DNA of 64,000 nucleotides from Schistocephalus solidus (lineage: Eukaryota; Platyhelminthes; Cestoda; Diphyllobothriidea; Diphyllobothriidae), in the NCBI GenBank assembly GCA_017591395.1, contig WEDG01000760.1, positions 151,001 to 215,000 on the forward strand, given 5' to 3'. Below, piece after piece: positions 33,836-45,390 of this stretch (position 1 is its first letter; every line of letters starts with the position of its first letter). The notes under the pieces are model-generated. The model saw only the letters and a list, made by a program, of their open reading frames with translations. It ran no database searches and was not told where the DNA came from. A program made the position numbers and the translations under genes.

Positions 33836-34700
33836 AAGCGCTTGCTGCGGTGAAGTTGCACGACCTTGCGTCAATCAGCCAGGACGCCAGCAATAGCAAT
33901 TTTTTCGCTCAACCACAAGCTCACTTTGAATCGTTTCTTGCATACCTCTTCATGGGCAAGCTCGAGCAGAGGAGTCTCAAGGATACCTCGATTTCGTTGC
34001 TTGGTATGTGGACGATATACTTTGCCTAACAATCGTACCACCGATATCGATGGCCTACTTCAAAATTGTAACAAGGTGCACGCTTTGCAAAAGTTTTCTT
34101 TTGAGACTGAGACCAACAACGAGCGTCCACAAAAACAGACAGGATGATGGTTCGATCCAACGCAAGATATTCCGAGAGAAAACCTGAACGGAACAATACA
34201 CTCATATTCACAGTTTTGTCCCCTTCATCTAAAAATAAATCTAGTCCAAGGATTGGCACCATGGCGCGATGCCACTGCTCTCCTGAAACTGTTGAAGCAG
34301 AGCTCCGACAGCTGCAGAAACTACTCTGCGACAACAGCTACCCAGAGAGATTCTTTCTCCGTAACATGAGAGCGCGTGATATAAGGCTTGTCCTTGCCAT
34401 TGGAGAAGACGAGGACTTATTTATAAGACTTTCCTATTCCAGGAGAGGCAGCAAGCGAATTTGAAAGACGATGTCTAAAGACGGCGATTGGGAATGCTTT
34501 CCCGGCGGCAAACCTAAGCATATTCTTCAAACAGTCTTCCTTCCTCCGGTTGGGGGGAAAAACCGGATGCCGTTGCATGTTACATCGATGTGTATATCCT
34601 CATTCACCTACTCCTGTAGAGCGGGATATGTTGGCCGAACTACGAGGCGTTTGGAGAAAAGGGTACGCGAACACATATTTGCCTGGCTAGGTTAGGGAAG
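33826..34700 (+). pseudogene. Penelope-like element reverse transcriptase/GIY-YIG endonuclease, broken
   Basis: Pieces of a PLE polyprotein appear in the correct order but in different frames. A segment with LFMGKLEQ matches the conserved region before RT motif C. WYVDDI follows, with YVDD encoded at 34,005-34,016, the catalytic motif of the polymerase. A KFSFETETNN segment and a DGSIQRK/QYTHIHSFVP segment follow. SPETVEAELRQLQKLL leads into the RT-endonuclease connector. The last piece contains GYVGRTTRR and REH, typical of the PLE GIY-YIG endonuclease. At least three frameshifts and several in-frame stops break it, and the N-terminal half of the RT is missing. It is a dead retrotransposon copy; the family call is firm from motif order. 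Confidence 0.85.
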
Positions 34701-36430
34701 TCTCGGTCGATTTCAAGTTCAGTTCTTGCATATCTAATCGATATGAACCACCAAGTTGACGCCTAAGAAGCCTTTCAGAGCCTCTACAGGCACCCGCACG
34801 CTAATCTAGAGGCCTAGAGCTGAATCAGTGGTAGTTCAGTGACCGACTCCGTCACTGTGTGGTCAGAAGACGCTGACACAGGCAGTCTGTCTCGGCTGGC
34901 CACGTCCAGGTGAGAATAGCACGCCGCCCCAACCTCCTGATACGCTCTCAAACCCCTCATACGCTCTCCGACGTTTGACGCACAGACATCGCTTTCACTC
35001 CCACTCCGCTCCCATCTACAACGATCTCAACTCGTGGCAACGAAGCCTGTGACTAATCATCCCCCACCCTCCCCTTGCTAACAATATAAGTGCTAAAGAT
35101 AACCCATGAGCTTATCCGCCATGTCACTGTACTGGGCTGAATATGAACGATGAAACATGTGTTTGAATTTTCAATCGTAACATGAGAATTTTCACAGAAC
35201 TAATCACTTTTACCTTAAACGTTCCTTCTCTTTGAAGTTTACGCTTCATTTTTGGGTCAGGTTTCGAAAAAGGGCCCATATTACAGTCGGCAATACATGT
35301 GCAAGGATTCATCACACTGGAACACTTTTTCAGCAACTGCCATATGTTTCAGGCTTCGATGGATATCAACTGCAGGATCCAAATTCTTAAGCAATCGATT
35401 AAAAATAATGCAAGCCATAAAATATTCACTGATATTATAAGAATGCGCTGAATCTCGCCAGATTCCACAGTCGCCGGAAACGTTGAGAGACATCGTCAGG
35501 TTTTATTTTGAAAGTATCCTTTCCTTCTAAAGGAGGCTGGTGTAGTGTTTATATGACATCATTATGGTTGTTGAAAAACAAATAATGGTACACGTCAATA
35601 TATAATGATTAAAAAAGCCAACCGCTATACACGTAATAAAACTCCCATGTTAAAGGAGAGCAAAACAATTGGCGGCTCAACATCAAAAAGTAAGTCAGAC
35701 CAGGAAGCAGTCTATTGGTAAACAGAAAATTGTACGCTAATCAATTAATTTTCCAATTATATTCCAGACTTTTTGTTTATTGATCAGTTTTTAGAAATAT
35801 GATCTTATGTAAATTTTAGTTCTCTGACTCCCTTATCTATGAAATCAAACGAAATAACATTCGGTGTAGCTAAGCATCTTTGGACAATGCAAGATATGGA
35901 ATTATTTTATTATGTTTAAGTATATAATTAAACGTCACATCATTCAACGAACTGTCCTGTTGTATACTATATTTTTCTGAAAGATATTTACACTGATGTT
36001 CAGCTCAAAATGTTTTTTTTTTAAGGTTACTGTGCTTATGTTGTACTTTATCGTCCCTACAACGGGCCGTTGCACAAACCAGGGCACAAGAGACGTACTT
36101 GAGGATGCCACACACGGGTGTGGTGCTACACCTAGAGCCCCGCCGGACACCTGCCGACATTCTCTTGGCGCGAGGCCAGGGTGGATGGTGAAACAGAAAA
36201 TGCAATATAGTTTATCAATGCATGCTAGTCTCCGCAAATTTTACTGCCCCTGATAAGGGACCTCGGTGAAATAGACTATCGAACTGTCTTATTTATTTAG
36301 TTGTTTTATAGACATCCATTATGTACATATGAAAGGTAACTTTTTTTTATCTCAGACTACTTTTCGCTCATTTGACAGTTCCGAGTTTCGTAAGAAAGCT
36401 GTCATGATGAACCAATTTTATATTACATTT
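34701..36430. other. PLE 3' flank, then no gene recognised
   Basis: The first ~350 bases are GC-richer and probably the degraded remainder of the PLE: a segment like ACCACCAAGTTGACGCC aligns with the 41.76-41.8 kb endonuclease tail. Beyond about 35.05 kb the DNA is AT-rich with no supported feature. Confidence 0.45.
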
Positions 36431-36435
36431 AATTA

Positions 36436-36542
36436 GCAGATGGGCCTTGCTGGTAAAGATAAGTGGGACTGGAATGCCATTTCTGGCGTATTAGCCGTCA
36501 CTGGCCAGCCATAGCCAAACCCCAGGTGTCGCGGCACTCGAG
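36436..36542 (-). mobile_element. tRNA-SINE fragment, inverted against the next copy
   Basis: A minus-strand fragment from the tail (GGGACTGGAATGCCATTTC) through the hammerhead region to CCCAGGTGTCGCGGCACTCG. The first core is mutated (CCAGTGA for CTGATGA). It stops inside the tRNA head and is joined directly to an oppositely oriented copy, much as at 21,305/21,306. Confidence 0.7.
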
Positions 36543-36613
36543 TGGATTAGAGCGCTCGACTGCTAGACAAAAGGTCACGGCTGCGTGGTGTTGCATCACT
36601 TGGGGTTAGGTAT

Positions 36614-36658
36614 ATCGTACTGATGACGGCTAATAAGCCAGAAACGGCCATTCCAATC
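36614..36658 (+). ncRNA. SINE hammerhead, dimer copy 1
   Basis: CTGATGA (36,620-36,626), GGCT-AATA-AGCC, GAAA (36,641-36,644), CGGCCA, TT, CCAATC. The upstream stem I strand (ATCGTA) no longer pairs, so activity is doubtful. Confidence 0.55.
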
Positions 36659-36921
36659 TTCCTTGCCTTTGTCGGTCATGTTATTCTGCCTATATCCTTA
36701 GCTGCCTTATGGCTGCTGGCGGGGCTTAAGAGTTAGCCCCAAGGCACAGCGGGACGAGTAAGTCCCATAACCGATCGGTGAGCGTCCAACTACCATTGTT
36801 AATATTCCCGATCGAAACCGGCAAGACAACGAGCTCTAGGCGCAGTGGGTAGAGCGTTGGACTTCTGCATAATAGGTTGCGAGTTCGAGCCTCAGGCGCC
36901 ACAGCGCCTGTGGTTGGGTAT

Positions 36922-36966
36922 GGTTGGCTGATGACGGCTTATAAGCCAGAAATGGTCATTCAGCCT
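36922..36966 (+). ncRNA. SINE hammerhead, dimer copy 2
   Basis: CTGATGA (36,928-36,934), stem II GGCT-TATA-AGCC, GAAA (36,949-36,952), TGGTCA, TT. Stem I is GGTTGG against CAGCC, poorly paired. The stem II loop differs from the array copies while the stem is unchanged. Confidence 0.55.
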
Positions 36967-37079
36967 CTGTTGTCATGTTATTTAGCCGTCACGAAATCTG
37001 TTGGTACCAATAAATCCTGCTGTTAACGGCTGTTTTAAATTCATACCCAGGAAAAATGCTTCAAATATTTAACCTATGT

Positions 37080-37195
37080 CACTAGCCACTGCGTGGCTGA
37101 TATTGGGGCTCAAGATTGAGCCTCAAGGCAGAACAGGACGAATGATTTCCGTAACCGATCGGTTAGCGCGAATCTACCCTTATTACTTTCAGTAT
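37080..37195 (+). mobile_element. tRNA-SINE 5' module fragment
   Basis: CACTGCGTGGCTGAT, a block like GCCTCAAGGCAGAACAGGAC, and CGTAACCGATCGGTTAGCG match the module that precedes the tRNA head in the full unit at 36.7 kb. It ends before the head. Confidence 0.7.
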
Positions 37196-37199
37196 GCTT

Positions 37200-40130
37200 T
37201 CACGTTTTCATTTCGTTAGTGTTGGTAGATATATTTGGGTCTGTTTCCAAATGGCAGGAGTTTTTGCTGAACCTTAACAAACTTTCCGTGATATTTTCAC
37301 TGTAATAGCGCGTGATAATATACGTAAATTCCATCGGATCTATACTTAAATAGGCTTGCTTACGTATAGTTTCTGGCTAGGCCGTTATTTATTTTGATGA
37401 AACATTGTTTTCTTCCTTTGTTCCTGATCAAATCAAATTGTGGTTTTGCTTAAGATTGGATCAAATGATTGCTGGTTCAGGAGTGTGCTACCGAAGTTAA
37501 CCTCTCCAAAGGACCAAAATGTTTTGCGGTTATTTTGGGAAATTTCTTTAATCTAATTGGTGCCAAACTGAATTGAGTTACCTTGTGAAACGTTCATGAA
37601 AATTAGATTTTGTTTTCTCTTTCTCTAACTCAGATGGCCTAAACACCGACCAGAGGCGGACTGTGAACCGACAAAGTTTTAGTACGAAAGATGATAAATT
37701 TTACGTTACATGGTGAGGACAGTTACTATCAGAAGTAACAAAGTTTGTTAACTTATATAGTAGCAGGCATTTTAGTAAATTTTTAGTTATTTGCCTAAAT
37801 GAACCATTTATCGGAAGATGTTTGTGTCTATTGAAGGAAATACTGGGTTGTTGAATGCATGCAATGGGTGCCATTATTTCATTAAAACTAAAGTTGGATT
37901 ATAATACTTGCCTTCAAGCGAAAAATACTTTGCATAAACGTCATGTACATAGTAAAAACGCTGAAAATCAGCCTGAGGCAATTATTGTATCATGGACTGC
38001 TGAATTTTGCTCGGCAATTTTCGCAGCAGCTTATTCGTATTTCAGTCAGTAGTATTTTGGTTCTCAATTCCTCCAACAACTCTTTATACTCCTGGATACA
38101 ACTTGACTTTTGAATGTTTTGGGAGTTTTCCAGATGTATATGGTACCATTTTCTCCATGGAAAATTTACATATCTCCCTGAAATGATTAACCGATGTTCA
38201 TAAATGATGTAAAAGATGTTCCTCATCTAGTCTTTCGAAATCAACATTAGTATCTCTAAAAATAGTATATCGGGTAACAAATCAGGCATTTTTGGGTTGA
38301 TTTTCGTCTGTGTAGGTTAAACAGGTGACATAGATGTTGCCTACCTAATGTGAGCAAAGACAGCGGGATGTTAAGTGAGACACGTTTTTTCCAAAAATGG
38401 CAAAGGAAAAAACCAAAATGATTCGATGTATTTATTGTTTTTATTACATTATTTTGAATGTTTTATGAAATTTCTCCGTTTGCACATCAATATTGTTTGT
38501 GTGACACAGTTAAAATTAGCCGACCTTTCCGGCAAGTGCTTAAGAATTCTGTTGATAAAATATTCAAAACTGGTCAGATTTCGTGGGATTCGAAGCCACG
38601 AAAACAAAGGCAAGACTGAAATTTCAGTAAATTTTCTAAACAACTGATCCATGGTTCTCTACCCGGATCTGGTAGCTTAATCGCATCTGGATCAATCTGG
38701 GCGTCCAGTCTACTACAGTGCATGAAACACATGAATTGTGTTTCAGTACTGTGACTGCCAAAGCGGGATTTCCTGAAAGCTCAATCTAGTTTTAACCAGA
38801 TTTCTACGAGGTTCACTTATGTGATTGATTTTTCGGTCTGAATTTGCCCTTTCAATCGTTGGTTCGAATCTCACTTAGGCCAACCCATTTTAAAAATTGG
38901 TTCAAATGTATGAAAATCATGTGCTGAATTTGAATTCTGGCTGTGCATGTCACTTTTTCAGTGAAAAAGACACCATGTTTCATCACTGCTAAAATGAAAA
39001 ATTATTAAACTCCATTTAAAATCAACCTTTCACCCATCGCTGTTTTGGATTTTCGCTCCATCCTTTTTTTACAAAGGTGAAACTGAATCGCTTTATTCAT
39101 AGTTTTCGAAAAAGATCACGTTTGCAGATCCAGTCAAGTGCCATTTCTTGCGTATTGAAGATAGTAGCTGGTAAGCGATGCACTGTGGCTTAACGGCTTC
39201 AACCACGCATTTGGGACCATCTACGTGACCTGCTTACAGGCATTCTAATTTAGCAGATTGCAGAAGGGTTTTTTAAAATCCGGCCGACTCCATTGTCTAT
39301 CCAAGTCGCAAACGCTCAAGTCATATTTCATGCTTATTTAAGGGGTGTTCTTTTAACGCTGGAAGTACACTTCAAAATTTGATCAAAATGTTAATTCGCA
39401 AATGATTCTATCTTAGGTTTTTATTTTAGTTGAATTTGTTTTCAAGTTCTCACTTTTTCGAATCCAAAACCATAAAATGAACAAATATTTCAAGTTAAAA
39501 ACCTTATGATGGTGAATACCATATCAAAATTAGAAATTATAATTGTAAAATAAAGTGCACATTTCTTGAATAAGATTGCAGTAGTGGTTTTTCGGTAGTT
39601 TTGGGCTTACTTAGGAGTGCGGTCGCTTCAAAAAATTTAAAGTAGAGATTTTACCGAGTTTTCTGGGGATATCTGTGGAATTGTTTACCTAGATACATCA
39701 CCATTCGCTTCTAATGTAGGCCAGGCGCAGCATCAACTGTTATCCCTCGTCAAACGTCTATATTTCACTGCAATATATTTCTGAGTCACTTGTATGACGC
39801 TACTTTTTCGTCACTGCTTAAGTTGGTGCATGCACTGAGGACTCGAAGTCAAAATTTCACTCTGTTTATGGACTGTCCAGTTGCACGCGAATATTATGCG
39901 GGGGGAAAAGACATATCCTTGACCCACTGGTGCAGCTTATGTAGTATTGGACTGGGCCACTAGTGTGACGTCCACCGCGGCATATTACACATTGAGTCAC
40001 AAGAACCTCCTGATATAACCTTAAATTTAACAGTGTCGTTCGGGGTTATACGATGCCCTCTGGTGTCAAGGCTTTTATAACCATTGCCGTTTTACGTACA
40101 AATGCACAGACAGAGAGAGGGAATATTGAA
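37200..40130. other. No gene recognised
   Basis: AT-rich. A B-box-like GGTTCGAATCTCACTTAGGCC at 38,859-38,880 resembles the T-arm of the 26 kb SINE family and may be a fragment of it. Nothing else is supported. Confidence 0.45.
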
Positions 40131-40138
40131 CTGGTGTA

Positions 40139-40333
40139 GAGTTGTCGAAGGACGGCCTTAAGGCCAGTCGGACACAGGTGGAAAGGATTGCTCAAGAAGT
40201 TGTTGATGTTTGTAGGCGTGGAACAGGCCTACCTCCATTGCCGCTTAAGATCTTCCCGGTCACATCAAAACCAAAGTGGCTTGTGCATGTTCCTAAATTT
40301 TACTTCCATGCCTCCCTTATCATTGAGGATTGA
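40139..40333 (+). other. Possible orphan exon, unidentified
   Basis: A 63-codon plus-strand frame follows a plausible splice acceptor (AACTGGTGTAG at about 40,130-40,140). It is GC-richer than the surroundings and contains the proline-rich peptide GTGLPPLPLKIFP. I do not recognise the protein, and no partner exon was found nearby. It could be an exon of a gene extending outside the window, or a chance frame. Confidence 0.25.
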
Positions 40334-40384
40334 AAATCGTATACTATTTATTGTCAGAATGATATTACCGACCAAGAAAAGGGA

Positions 40385-40429
40385 GACTGGAACGGTAATT
40401 TCTGGCTTACTAGCCATCATCAGTCAGAC
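40385..40429 (-). ncRNA. SINE hammerhead with a U-A pair at 10.1/11.1
   Basis: The minus-strand core CTGATGA (complement of 40,417-40,423) is followed by TGGCT-AGTA-AGCCA, so stem II pairs over five positions including the pair adjacent to the core. Most other copies have C and A there. GAAA is complement of 40,399-40,402. Stem III and stem I are mutated. Confidence 0.6.
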
Positions 40430-40693
40430 ATACTCAACCCCAGCTGTTTTTGCACCCGAGGCTTGAACTTGTAACCTATTGTGTAGAAGTTCAAACTCTC
40501 TACCCAATGCGCAACGATTTTGTTATATTGTTGGTTTCGATCGGGAATATTAACAATAGTAGATGGGTGCCCACCGATCGGTTACGGGACACATTCGTCC
40601 TGTTGTGCCTTTGGGCTCACTCTAGAGCCCCACTAGTAGCCGCAAAGCGGCTCCTGATAGAGGCAGAATGATAAAACTGACAAAGATAAGAGA

Positions 40694-40738
40694 GACTGGA
40701 GTGGTCATTTCTGGCTTAGCAGCCGTCATCAGCCAGTC
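40694..40738 (-). ncRNA. SINE hammerhead, dimer copy 2
   Basis: Stem I is perfect (GACTGG with CCAGTC). CTGATGA (complement of 40,726-40,732), GGCT-GCTA-AGCC and GAAA (complement of 40,708-40,711) are present. The U before the cleavage position is C (TGACCACT), which should block cleavage. Confidence 0.6.
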
Positions 40739-41039
40739 ATAGTGGTTTTGTAGAAAATTGGCACAGTTCATGACCTTCTGGGTGCTCAGCTACGACCCTA
40801 ATGTGATCTACATTGCAAAGTTGTTTTATGTCGGCCCACAATACCTGCGAATTCCTCTAGACATACCCGAGTTTTCCGAGCGTTAGTATATCTCACAGCA
40901 TCACGAAGAGACCTATGTACTCTGCACAGGATTTGTTTTGAAACCTTTTTAAAGCCCAGCATGCAAATTGTCCAGCTTTCTTTAAAACAATATTACAAAA
41001 TTTTCAAATACTTACGTAATGAAGAAGGTTGTTCGCTCA

Positions 41040-41105
41040 TCGGAATCATGGCTGTATTCATCTGAGCTTTCGAACTCTTACTGGAGGCCATCGTCAGAGG
41101 TAAAA
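41040..41105 (-). ncRNA. PLE-type hammerhead, second subfamily
   Basis: On the minus strand, CTGACGA (complement of 41,091-41,097) and GAAAGCTC (complement of 41,064-41,071) are intact. The two-pair stem III is G-C rather than C-G. Stem II is poorly paired apart from CTC/GAG. The same GAGTTCGAAAGC signature appears at 55.4 kb after a PLE endonuclease relic. Confidence 0.55.
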
Positions 41106-41589
41106 AAGCGCAACAAAAAAACGAGCAATAATTATAGGGGCAGGGGTCAATCAAGAACCAGTGACGTCATTCCGTAGGTGACTGCGTAGGGTTCTGTATG
41201 CCGGCACCAGATCGATCTATTTATTGACTGAGTTCTCATCAGAGGCCCAGGTTTCAATTAATTCCCGGCTTGCTTTGAGAGAACAAACTTCTTCTTCTGT
41301 ACTTATACACACACTTGCAGAGCGAACATTGGTCTCTATTAACCTTACATACTGCCGGTTATAGAGACCTGACTTAATGAGAAAGTTAAATAAAAATGGA
41401 GACTGTTTTGCCTCTTTTTTTGTTTATACAGGATTTTTTGGACTCAACCGAAATTCGCCAAGTAGGGCTCCAAGTGACCACCTTTAGGAATGTTCAATGA
41501 CTTCATTATTTAGGGAGATGCAGCAAGTGAAGCCTAGAGGAAGCTATCACGAGCGCTCTTCACTGTCTCTTCCCTCCTACGATTGGAGG

Positions 41590-41905
41590 TAATTACCGAC
41601 TTGTGGTTCATCCACTTTGATGTGCTCCACATCACCTGCTCCTATGGATTTTGATACAGTGGCCGTGCAACGAAGTGTCTGGGAAAGAGGGTATGCGACC
41701 ACATGTTTGCCTAACAAGGTAGAGGTGAAAAAGATCGATTTGAGCCCTTATCTTGCACAGCTAGATGACATGGATCATTGGGTCGCTGCCAAAGAACCTT
41801 TCTAGGTTGTCTACCGGACACCGGCAAACCACTTTAAAGACCTACGCAAACGGATGCTAGCAACAGCCAATGCGGTTGATACTCGGTTAAAAATCCAACC
41901 CACTG
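41590..41905 (+). pseudogene. PLE endonuclease tail, broken
   Basis: The sequence aligns by eye with the 34.59-34.80 kb PLE copy through the GIY-YIG region and beyond. The two share the order GR.TK/R-R.L.KRV-EH/DH, then a Leu-Asp-Met-Asp/Asn-His stretch, then the VVYRTPAN-like tail. Internal stops and frame changes interrupt it, and the catalytic tyrosine/glycine region is eroded. It is a fragment of a second PLE copy of the same family as the 34 kb pseudogene. Confidence 0.65.
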
Positions 41906-42044
41906 TTGTAGGAAGATGTGGGTACATGTGGTCTGCCTGCCGTGATCCAGAAGTATGATCACCTCTCCCCGTAGTACATGTGGCCTTGCGCTACATTCCG
42001 AGGAAAATTAAGGTTCAAGTGAAGGAGCCGCGATCTCCAGAACA

Positions 42045-42112
42045 TGAACTTTATTTGCTAATCTTTTTGATTTCATGATCGAACCCATCATCTGAGACTG
42101 CATTGTCGTTAT
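42045..42112 (-). ncRNA. PLE-type hammerhead relic
   Basis: On the minus strand, CAGATGATGGGTTCGA is followed by ATGAAATCA and AGCAAATAAA, matching the 33.0 and 63.1 kb copies in order. Both core segments are damaged. Confidence 0.45.
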
Positions 42113-42114
42113 GC

Positions 42115-45100
42115 TATGGCGTAACTATGACAAGTAAGGGCTACCGTTTTGAAGTGATCATTGCTTGAGGGCCCGCCTTTGAGCAGGTAATCGCTTCACT
42201 TTCATTACCCCTGCTGGATTTTGGCGTGATAATTGCTCGGCCATCTGACCCAATGAAACTGTGCGCTCCTCGAATGGGTAATGTATGCGGCCAAATTAAG
42301 TCTCAGCATCCAATAGAGGGTGATGAGGACATTGTTCTTGTTAATGGACAGGGCGTTCGATAATTGTGGATCAAGCGATTGCCACCTCTTGCGGGAAGTC
42401 AGGCGTCATCGGATGTGAATGTGTAGCTATGTTTCGTGGAGTGGGCCGCAATTTAATTTAGAACCATTTATCCTCACTGCTGCCACATGTTCAGCCATTC
42501 GCATCTATAGCAGATTTCCAGTTTCTCCAAGGTAGTAGCTTTGCCCGCGACAAATTCATTAAATGATTGCAGAAATTCCTTGTCGTGGCTGTGGACTTTT
42601 GGTATACAAAAGAGCGTGAGACTAATTTATTTACACTTCTAGTAATAAAACGCGAGACCGTCAGTTTTATCGGAGGTTCTCATTTCCATGTCTTACAGTC
42701 TACTGACTTCTCTTAAACTATTTTTTTCGACTATCATGCATAACATTTCTTTGTCGCATTTCCGCAAATTGCAAATAGTTTGTTAATAGTTGCCTCACTA
42801 TCTAAGCAAATTTTACCCTGGTCGCTATAATAGATAAGACTTGTCTAGCCAGTGATCATAAGTAAAGTTAAAGGTTTCTTCAAAAGGTCATTGTAATTAT
42901 GCCTTAATACATATCTATCAAATGTCCTATCTGCGTTTTCATAAATAATTAGTGAGCTTTTCAATTTTCATCTATTTTCACCTGGCTAATTTTATTTTAT
43001 TCTTTGCAATCCTCAGGTATATTTTAATTTGACTGAGATTTATGAGTTGAACTATTTTTTGAATTTTTACTGCTCAATTTATTAAAAATAAAAAATTTTC
43101 GCACGCGTACGAGTTGCACTGAAGTATTCTTATTAATACTAATGCCCAGCCGAGACCTCATGTGCTTGCCCAGTAATACGCCAAATCAAGATTCTTATTC
43201 TTGTTCCGCAAGTCTGATCGTCTCATCCAAATGCCTTAATTTTCACGAGTGATTATCTGCGTAGATATTGGTAATTGGATTGGACATATCTGGTTTAAGA
43301 TATCATTATCAGTCAACCTTATTGTACTTGTGGACTGTCAAAGCCACAAATTTGAATCAGGCTCGAGATAAGAGCGCCGACTGGATATTCGACCGAACGC
43401 CATCAGTTCACCCTTGTAAGGAGCTGCGCTGTGGCTATCTAACTCTGGCAAATAAGTCAGAATATGTTGCTTAGGGTTTCATCTGTTCTTTTTGAATAAT
43501 ATTTATTATTTATTATTCTGTTCTTCGATTAGCATAAATCAACGGCAGTTTTCCTAATATGTATTACTCTATCCACTTTATACGGTCTAACAACAACAGT
43601 TTGAATGAAAGGCGAGGTTTGTTTTAGTTACATGTGACTTTGGTTTATTTATATATAAAATGTTCGAGATGGGTTGTTGTTCAATAATCGACGCAGTTAT
43701 GGCATCGATTTATTCATCATTCATTCAGAAAAGTTCTTCTATCCCTCAGCAACTTGCTTCAATTATTTCGCCAGCTAAAAAGTATCTACTTGACTCGAGA
43801 AACCTTCTATTTGTTCCTATTTAAAGACTCAGAATTAATATTAAGCGCAGGGCGTCTGCTGAAAATTCATTTTCACTGTTATATTCTTGCGCTATAGTAC
43901 ATCTCGCAGTATTCGCTTGAAAGCTACACATCGAAAAACGACTTCCTCCATTACATTAAAGCCTCAAAATTCTTGTCCACGCCCACTTACGCAGTCCACG
44001 TTGCCCGCTTGCATAAATTTGGAGTGGAGTCGGACACAAATTCAGGGGCATTGATTAGCCAAATTAATGGCCTTGATGATCTCATGGAGAGCGCTTTTAT
44101 TTTGGAAAAGCGTTTTTAAAAAAATGTTAAACTCAAAAACGGTCATTAGTATATTTGTGGACATAACCGTTGCGATTAAAATCTAATGGCACTTAAATCA
44201 TTGCGTTTTCTGGTTTATTAAGAAATGGAACTTGAGAATATTGCGGAGTTTATGATTAAAGATTAAACTTTCAAGTCTATAAAACTGTTCTTTTTCGCTG
44301 TTCTAAAGTATTTCGGTAGCATGCCTTTTAAATTCCGATATTCTTTCCCTTTAAGACGTATTTACACAAGATGATGCCAGTTTAGTTTATTGCAATTTTT
44401 ACTCAAGTGCAAAATAACCAGCTAAGCACATTCCCTTTTGGCCTGTTGTTTGAATGCAGTTAGCTGATGACAGTAACTAATTTGGAATTGACCACTTCAA
44501 TATTCCCTCTCATCACCGAACAACCATAAATGCCTTTTTGACAATTGAGTGCGTGACCGTAGAAAACCGAGGAATAAAACATTTGTCATAAGTTTGCGAG
44601 TCGAAATTCATGCAACGATTACTGAGACTCTTCAAATGAATAGGATCACTTGTCTGAAGCTGGGGTTTTATTAAGTACAAAGAGTAATACTAACCTGATT
44701 TCAAATCGATACTGCGATTTCAGCAAACCACAAATTATCTTTAAAATTACGGCCATCCTTTAGAAAAAAAACCGCAAAACTCGTTAAATTTGCATTATGA
44801 AGTACATTGTTGGCTTACTTGCCTGTAAGCTGTTTATAGCTGCGAAAATAAAGGCTTGAAAATACTCGACTGGTTTACCTCATGTACATTCTTTACGCTG
44901 AAGGTCCTATATTACTGTTCAGAATGGCCCTCCGAGGCAAGGCAGTTCTCTGTTATTACGTTTAAGGCGTATCTTCTCCTTTTCACGGTTGAAATTGTAA
45001 CAGATGAGCAGAAAATAGGTGGTCTACAAAAGAAATAAGTTAAACATTCTGCAAGGACAAACACGTAATTACACTTATTTTCGCACTTTCTAAACGGGTT

Positions 45101-45390
45101 TTTAAAAGACCGATCATCGGCAAACGCCTTCTTTGATTCATTTGCTTTCAAAATTGTACCTGCTTTATTTCCTTGATAATCGGCAGGCGGGGTGCGGATA
45201 ATTTCCGCTGCGTACCGTTTACAAAATACAGTTATAGTACTACGAACGGGTAAACATTTTAAGGCTAAAAATAACTTCTATTTAGCTTTGTCAGACACTG
45301 CGCCAACCCCTCCTCCAGCATTCACGATTGCGAATGGAGAAAACGCAGGAGATAAGAAACACGTTAACTATTCAATTCAATCTTATTATG
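42115..45390. other. No gene recognised
   Basis: AT-rich, with frames under 80 codons and no motif. Confidence 0.5.

Larger units (their letters stand above)
36543..36998 (+). mobile_element. tRNA-SINE head-to-tail dimer
   Basis: A partial unit (36,543 to about 36,690) is followed by a full unit. The second unit has a CAGCGGGACGAGT module, a tRNA-like head with GGCGCAGTGGGTAGAGCG (A-box) and GCGAGTTCGAGCC (B-box), then GGTTGGGTATGGTTGG and a hammerhead-like segment. The CTGATGA cores are at 36,620 and 36,928, 308 bp apart, matching the array period at 20.5-22.1 kb. Confidence 0.8.
40357..40742 (-). mobile_element. tRNA-SINE head-to-tail dimer, minus strand
   Basis: A full minus-strand unit (40,357-40,672) is joined to the downstream part of a second (40,673-40,742). 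The complements of the CTGATGA cores start at 40,417 and 40,726, a spacing of 309 bp. The order of modules (head, hammerhead, tail, 5' module of the next unit) is as in the 20.5-22.1 kb arrays. Confidence 0.8.
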
